The translations under genes and the position numbers were made by a program. The notes under the pieces are model-generated. The model was not told where the DNA came from. It did no database searches and saw nothing but the letters and a program-made list of their open reading frames with translations. From Flavobacteriales bacterium (GTDB lineage: Bacteria; Bacteroidota; Bacteroidia; Flavobacteriales; Parvicellaceae): 10,612 nucleotides of DNA. Positions within the stretch are counted from its first letter, which is position 1, and the number at the start of each line of letters is the position of its first letter. The stretch lies in NCBI GenBank assembly GCA_014239715.1, contig JAAZYJ010000198.1, forward strand, positions 1 to 10,612. Reading direction: 5' to 3'. Positions 7,716 through 10,612 of this stretch are shown piece after piece.

Positions 7716-8166
7716 CGACAGCACTAAACGTGAACTATTAATGCACTGTCATCAATATGTTTCAGAACGCATCAATCGATTTTCAAATGCCATTTCTTCA
7801 GCTCAGATTGATGCGAATAAAGAAACAAAGAGCTCTGCCGGTGACAAACATGAAACCGGTCGTGCAATGGCCCAATTGGAAACAGAGAACAATTCGAAAC
7901 ACCTCTCCGAGGCGCATAAACTGAAAGCTACATTAGGTCAAATAGACCCGGATAAAAAATGTGCATGTATTGAATTGGGAGCTCTGGTAAAGACAGATAA
8001 AGGAAATTACTTTATTTCGATTAGCGCTGGAAAGGTAGAATTTCAGGGAGAAGATGTTTATATGGTTTCTGTTGCATCACCTATAGGTCAGCATTTTTTA
8101 GGTAAAAAAGGCGGCGAAAGTGTTAGCATCAATGGCCAAACCCATATAATACAAGGGGTAGTGTGA
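7705..8166 (+). CDS. GreA/GreB-family protein
   Basis: This 153-residue protein has a C-terminal half matching the GreA/GreB FKBP-like domain. Residues 88-153 contain CIELGALVKTDKG, then VASPIGQHFLGKKGGESV (123-140) and a final beta segment. The SPIGxxxLGKKxG signature is the Gre hallmark. The N-terminal half is predicted helical, with SSAGDKHETGRAMAQLE (43-59) where the Gre coiled-coil tip would be; this does not look like the usual GreA tip. From memory, short Gre-like proteins with this AGDKxETGRAM motif are common in Bacteroidota and are sometimes labelled 3-oxoacyl-ACP synthase in error. A role at the RNA polymerase secondary channel is possible but inferred. No signal peptide is seen, so it is cytoplasmic. 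It overlaps the preceding gene by 11 bases and closes the cluster. A 20-base gap separates it from the restored end of the convergent peptidase gene. Confidence 0.82.
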   Translation: MTINDSTKRELLMHCHQYVSERINRFSNAISSAQIDANKETKSSAGDKHETGRAMAQLETENNSKHLSEAHKLKATLGQIDPDKKCACIELGALVKTDKGNYFISISAGKVEFQGEDVYMVSVASPIGQHFLGKKGGESVSINGQTHIIQGVV

Positions 8167-8168
8167 TC

Positions 8169-8186
8169 AGCTGCTGTTTTGCAGCT
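8169..8186. terminator. Small hairpin between convergent genes
   Basis: AGCTGC at 8169-8174 and GCAGCT at 8181-8186 form a perfect 6-base-pair stem around a TGTTTT loop. It sits 2 bases after the gre-like stop codon and directly next to the restored TAG of the opposite-strand peptidase gene (8187-8189). Placement suggests a shared bidirectional terminator. No run of T follows on either strand, so it may instead be a weak or accidental hairpin. Confidence 0.4.
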
Positions 8187-8228
8187 CTATTTCACGACTA
8201 TCATTCGCTTCGGAGCGCTTCTTAGGTC
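8187..8228 (-). pseudogene. Detached T9SS sorting-signal tail after in-frame TGA
   Basis: Past the TGA at 8229-8231 the same minus-strand frame continues for 13 codons, DLRSAPKRMIVVK, and then reaches TAG at 8187-8189. This is what the last segment of a type A T9SS sorting domain looks like: a polar turn, then a basic pair, a hydrophobic strand and a terminal Lys. With Gly in place of the stop, the junction would read YYVRS-G-DLRSAPK, a normal ending. The codon TGA is one base from GGA (Gly), and also one base from CGA or AGA (Arg). The segment is therefore the lost end of the peptidase gene. It has no start codon or function of its own. Confidence 0.75.
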
Positions 8229-8231
8229 TCA
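8229..8231 (-). other. In-frame TGA interrupting the T9SS sorting domain
   Basis: On the minus strand the codons run TAT GTC CGA TCT TGA GAC CTA, so the stop falls between VRS and DLRSAPK with no change of frame. Family pattern predicts a small turn residue here, most simply Gly (GGA). TGA serves as the ordinary stop of three other genes in this window (ending at 5080, 6192 and 8166), so a different genetic code is unlikely. Confidence 0.8.
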
Positions 8232-10612
8232 AGATCGGACATAGTACAGATATGTGCCTCCACCGTATGTTTGAGTGTTCACCTCAATACTTCTGCTTCT
8301 CGGATCAATTGATGTTTTCTCAATAACCTGACCAACACTATTGGTTACAATGAATTCGGCTTTAATTACATCAGGTGGAAAGCTATAGTTAATATAAGTA
8401 TGCCCGGATGATGGGTTGGGCATGTTCTGCTCTACACCAAACGAATTTTCAATCGATCCATTTACAGAAGTAGGGGCTGTGACTGCGGTAACTTCAAAAT
8501 CATCAAAATAAAATCCATCCTCATTGACCCAATTGTCACTCACTAACTGGAATCTGAATTGAATGCTCTGACCTAGATAATCACTAAGATCAATTTCTTC
8601 TTGGACCCAGCTGTTCTGCGTTCCATCCCAAAGTGGGTTTCCCGGGTCCTGATCAGCTGTTCCCGGACCAGTGTATTTTCCACATTGCGGGATCCAGGAT
8701 GTTCCGCCATCTGTCGACACCTGCAATTGTACGTAATCATACCCGGCCTCAATGTCCCATCGCGCCCAGAACATAAGATTAGCCGAAATAGCATTGGTAA
8801 GATCAACCGCGTTGTCAAGGCTAATGGTGTTTACATCATTGTTGTTATAGTCATTTCCCGACCCCGGAGAATCCGTTATGGAAGAAGAAGGAGAATAGTA
8901 CTCCAGACCTGTTGCATCCCAATCCGCGCTTGTCCAATTGGCCATGGATGAGGCGTCATCTGCAAAGATCACTGTTCCGTTGCCAAAAGTTTTTATGATG
9001 GTATCGGTTGTTACAAATTGGCCGTTGTCCAGACTGATCGCATACTCGATCGGGTCTCCATCAACAATACCTCCCGACAGGGTATAGCTAACCGAATCCA
9101 GATCAGTTTGAAGTAACGTCATTCCGTTATGCGTTTTAACCGGACTGGAAAATGTAATGTTTGTAATGCCTGTGAAAGTTACTGTGAAGTCTGCGGGGTC
9201 TTGCAGTCCCAATCGTTGGATCTCGTATTGAGCATACCCCGAAAGAGTATTCCATAGGGGAGGATTAAGGTCAGCTACATTTGCATAATTCGTAATCAGA
9301 TGGGCGGCGGTCAGATTCATATATACAGTACTTTTGCAGATGTCCTCGATCTGACTGCTGGCTGGCCAGAAAGAAGGACCGATTTCAGGAGTCATGGCGA
9401 AAATTTTATCGTGTGTTGCTGTTTCAGCATACATCCAGTCGTCGGAATCTCCGGATGCCGGATATAGGTCTGCTGATAACATGTTGTTGAACCCATTTTG
9501 CTCAACCATCATAGCAGAGATAGTTTCAAATGTAGGATTGTCAGGTGTCAGTACCGGATTGTATCCGTGAGGATAAAGCAACAGGTCTCCGGACGTGTGT
9601 GAATTTAGTGCCATTACAAATTCCCGTTGTTCACATAGCCATTTCATTGCTTGATTTTCTGCCTCAGAAAAAGCAGCCGTTCCAGGGTAATTGTCAGCCC
9701 ACACGTCCCAGCTAATGCCGGTAGTTCCCCATTCGTAAGAGTAGTTTCTATTGTTGTCAACGCCAAAGTATCCGCCACCGTGATCTCTTCGGTTTTTTCT
9801 CCACATTCCGCCACCTGAGGGGTCTGTCGTTTCATTGTACACATAACCGTCGGGATTTAGAAGAGGCACAAAATAAAGCTCCGTATTGTCCAGAAGAGCT
9901 GTAATTTCCGGGTCTGTTCCATAATTTTCCAGGAGATACCACATGTAAAAAATAAGTTGAGATAAGCAGGCCGGCTCCCGGGCGTGGTGAATCGAGGAAT
10001 ATAGGATTTCAGGTTCCGGTTCATCAGTATTGGCATTATCAGACATTCGCAACCAGTAGATCGATCTTCCTTCATAAGTTTGAAACGTACTGATTGCCGA
10101 TTTTGAGGTGATCAGACTGGGGTAAAGCGACGCCATATTGTCCAGGTGGGCTATAGCTTCGCTATACGTAAAAAATCCACCCATAGAACCTAAGCTCCAA
10201 TTGGAAGGAGTTGTATAGTCCGTTGTTCCGGTCCCGTTTCCTGTGCAACTCAAATTTTTTGTTTCAAGTGATTTAATTTCAGAATTCATATTTTGTTGAA
10301 CGTAGTACTCCTTCACATCTTCGATAAGAATAGAAACATTCAAGCCCAGACCTTTTGCTACTTTCAATTCATTTTCCGAGAAATCCGATTCAATAAAAAC
10401 GCCTTGCTTGTGCTTACCATGGTCGATGACAACACCATTTTTTGCCAACAAGAACAAGTCTTTTGCCTGCGTGTAAAAAATTCGGGCTCTGCTGTATTTT
10501 TGTTGGACCCCCGAAAACTCTTTAGAGTACAATTCATAATCTTCAACTGTAACGGGAATCCCTACCAATTCAGTATTGGATGGGTTAACTTCTTGGGCTA
10601 AAGTGAAAAAGG
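8229..10612 (-). CDS. Secreted M14 zinc carboxypeptidase with MAM-like domain and T9SS sorting domain (5' end outside window, 3' end cut by TGA)
   Basis: The frame stays open to the right edge and reads FFTLAQEVNPSN just inside it, which looks like the end of a signal peptide. The start codon is therefore beyond 10612, and the TTG at 10568 is only an internal Leu. Counting from that TTG: a propeptide-like region (1-110), then a carboxypeptidase T-like M14 domain (about 130-430) with zinc ligands His195 and Glu198 (HHAREP) and His324 (NSHTSGD). Arg274 (GVDNNRNY), Tyr380 and Glu395 (MTPEIGP) match the substrate-binding and catalytic residues, so the enzyme should be active. An Ig-like stretch (430-530) and a MAM/jelly-roll-like domain (535-695, ending DGFYFDDFEV) follow, then a T9SS sorting domain from about 709 (GVEQNMPNPSSG). 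The reading frame ends at TGA 8229-8231, about 13 residues short of a complete sorting domain. The likely job is peptide breakdown outside the cell or at its surface. It faces the polysaccharide cluster and is probably unrelated to it. Confidence 0.92.
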   Translation of the reverse strand, partial: FFTLAQEVNPSNTELVGIPVTVEDYELYSKEFSGVQQKYSRARIFYTQAKDLFLLAKNGVVIDHGKHKQGVFIESDFSENELKVAKGLGLNVSILIEDVKEYYVQQNMNSEIKSLETKNLSCTGNGTGTTDYTTPSNWSLGSMGGFFTYSEAIAHLDNMASLYPSLITSKSAISTFQTYEGRSIYWLRMSDNANTDEPEPEILYSSIHHAREPACLSQLIFYMWYLLENYGTDPEITALLDNTELYFVPLLNPDGYVYNETTDPSGGGMWRKNRRDHGGGYFGVDNNRNYSYEWGTTGISWDVWADNYPGTAAFSEAENQAMKWLCEQREFVMALNSHTSGDLLLYPHGYNPVLTPDNPTFETISAMMVEQNGFNNMLSADLYPASGDSDDWMYAETATHDKIFAMTPEIGPSFWPASSQIEDICKSTVYMNLTAAHLITNYANVADLNPPLWNTLSGYAQYEIQRLGLQDPADFTVTFTGITNITFSSPVKTHNGMTLLQTDLDSVSYTLSGGIVDGDPIEYAISLDNGQFVTTDTIIKTFGNGTVIFADDASSMANWTSADWDATGLEYYSPSSSITDSPGSGNDYNNNDVNTISLDNAVDLTNAISANLMFWARWDIEAGYDYVQLQVSTDGGTSWIPQCGKYTGPGTADQDPGNPLWDGTQNSWVQEEIDLSDYLGQSIQFRFQLVSDNWVNEDGFYFDDFEVTAVTAPTSVNGSIENSFGVEQNMPNPSSGHTYINYSFPPDVIKAEFIVTNSVGQVIEKTSIDPRSRSIEVNTQTYGGGTYLYYVRS

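Noticed and set aside
8229..8231. TGA as a recoded selenocysteine codon
   Set aside because: The sorting domain has no redox role and the pattern calls for Gly or another turn residue. The only hairpin just downstream (CGCT/AGCG, 4 base pairs) is too small for a convincing bacterial SECIS element.
8229..8231. TGA read as Gly through an alternative genetic code (as in Gracilibacteria/SR1)
   Set aside because: TGA is the normal stop for genes ending at 5080, 6192 and 8166, with the next gene starting right at or near two of these. The gene content is Bacteroidota.
8601..8951. Plus-strand 116-residue open frame opposite the peptidase gene
   Set aside because: It lies entirely antisense to the MAM-like domain coding region and has an Arg/Ile-rich composition typical of shadow frames.
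10293..10601. Plus-strand 102-residue open frame at the right edge
   Set aside because: It is antisense to the peptidase propeptide region, whose minus-strand frame continues open to the window edge with signal-peptide-like sequence.

Overview
The window looks like chromosome of a Bacteroidota bacterium (Flavobacteriia or a near relative). The signs are a C-terminal type IX secretion (T9SS) sorting domain on a secreted M14 peptidase, two outer-membrane Wzi/RemB-like barrels, a Bacteroidota-style promoter (TAnnTTTG box) before gmd, a GreA-like protein of a type I recall from this phylum, and start codons without Shine-Dalgarno sequences. The exact genus cannot be read from the sequence. The window is densely coding. 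No gene-free stretch exceeds about 110 bases, and I saw no tRNA, rRNA, CRISPR array, insertion sequence or origin.

Layout, left to right. (1) 1-1391, plus strand: the 3' end of an ALDH16-like aldehyde dehydrogenase gene, its non-catalytic C-terminal part, followed 21 bases later by cysQ, a 3'(2'),5'-bisphosphate nucleotidase. (2) 1392-1500: the only sizeable plus-strand intergenic gap, holding a good promoter candidate. (3) 1501-8166, plus strand: a tightly packed six-gene cluster of gmd, fcl, a Wzi/RemB-like outer-membrane protein, a WecA/TagO-type polyprenyl-phosphate sugar-phosphate transferase, a second Wzi/RemB-like paralogue and a GreA/GreB-family protein. Four of the five junctions overlap (8, 1, 4 and 11 bases) and the fifth gap is 6 bases, so a single transcript is very likely. 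(4) 8187-10612, minus strand: a convergent gene for a secreted zinc carboxypeptidase (M14) with an Ig-like region, a MAM/jelly-roll-like domain and a T9SS sorting domain. Its 5' end lies beyond the window.

How the genes fit together. Gmd and Fcl make GDP-L-fucose from GDP-mannose. The WecA-like enzyme would load the first sugar phosphate onto undecaprenyl phosphate at the inner membrane. The two Wzi/RemB-like barrels would act at the outer membrane in holding or organising surface polysaccharide, a role linked to capsule assembly in Wzi and to gliding in RemB. No glycosyltransferase, flippase or polymerase is present here, so the rest of the pathway must be elsewhere.

The most unusual point is at 8229-8231. 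An in-frame TGA cuts the T9SS sorting domain of the peptidase just before its conserved tail. Reading on in the same frame gives a textbook tail (SAPKRMIVVK) and a TAG stop at 8187-8189, directly beside a small hairpin. This looks like a single-base nonsense change (or sequencing error) in the signal that would send the enzyme out of the cell.
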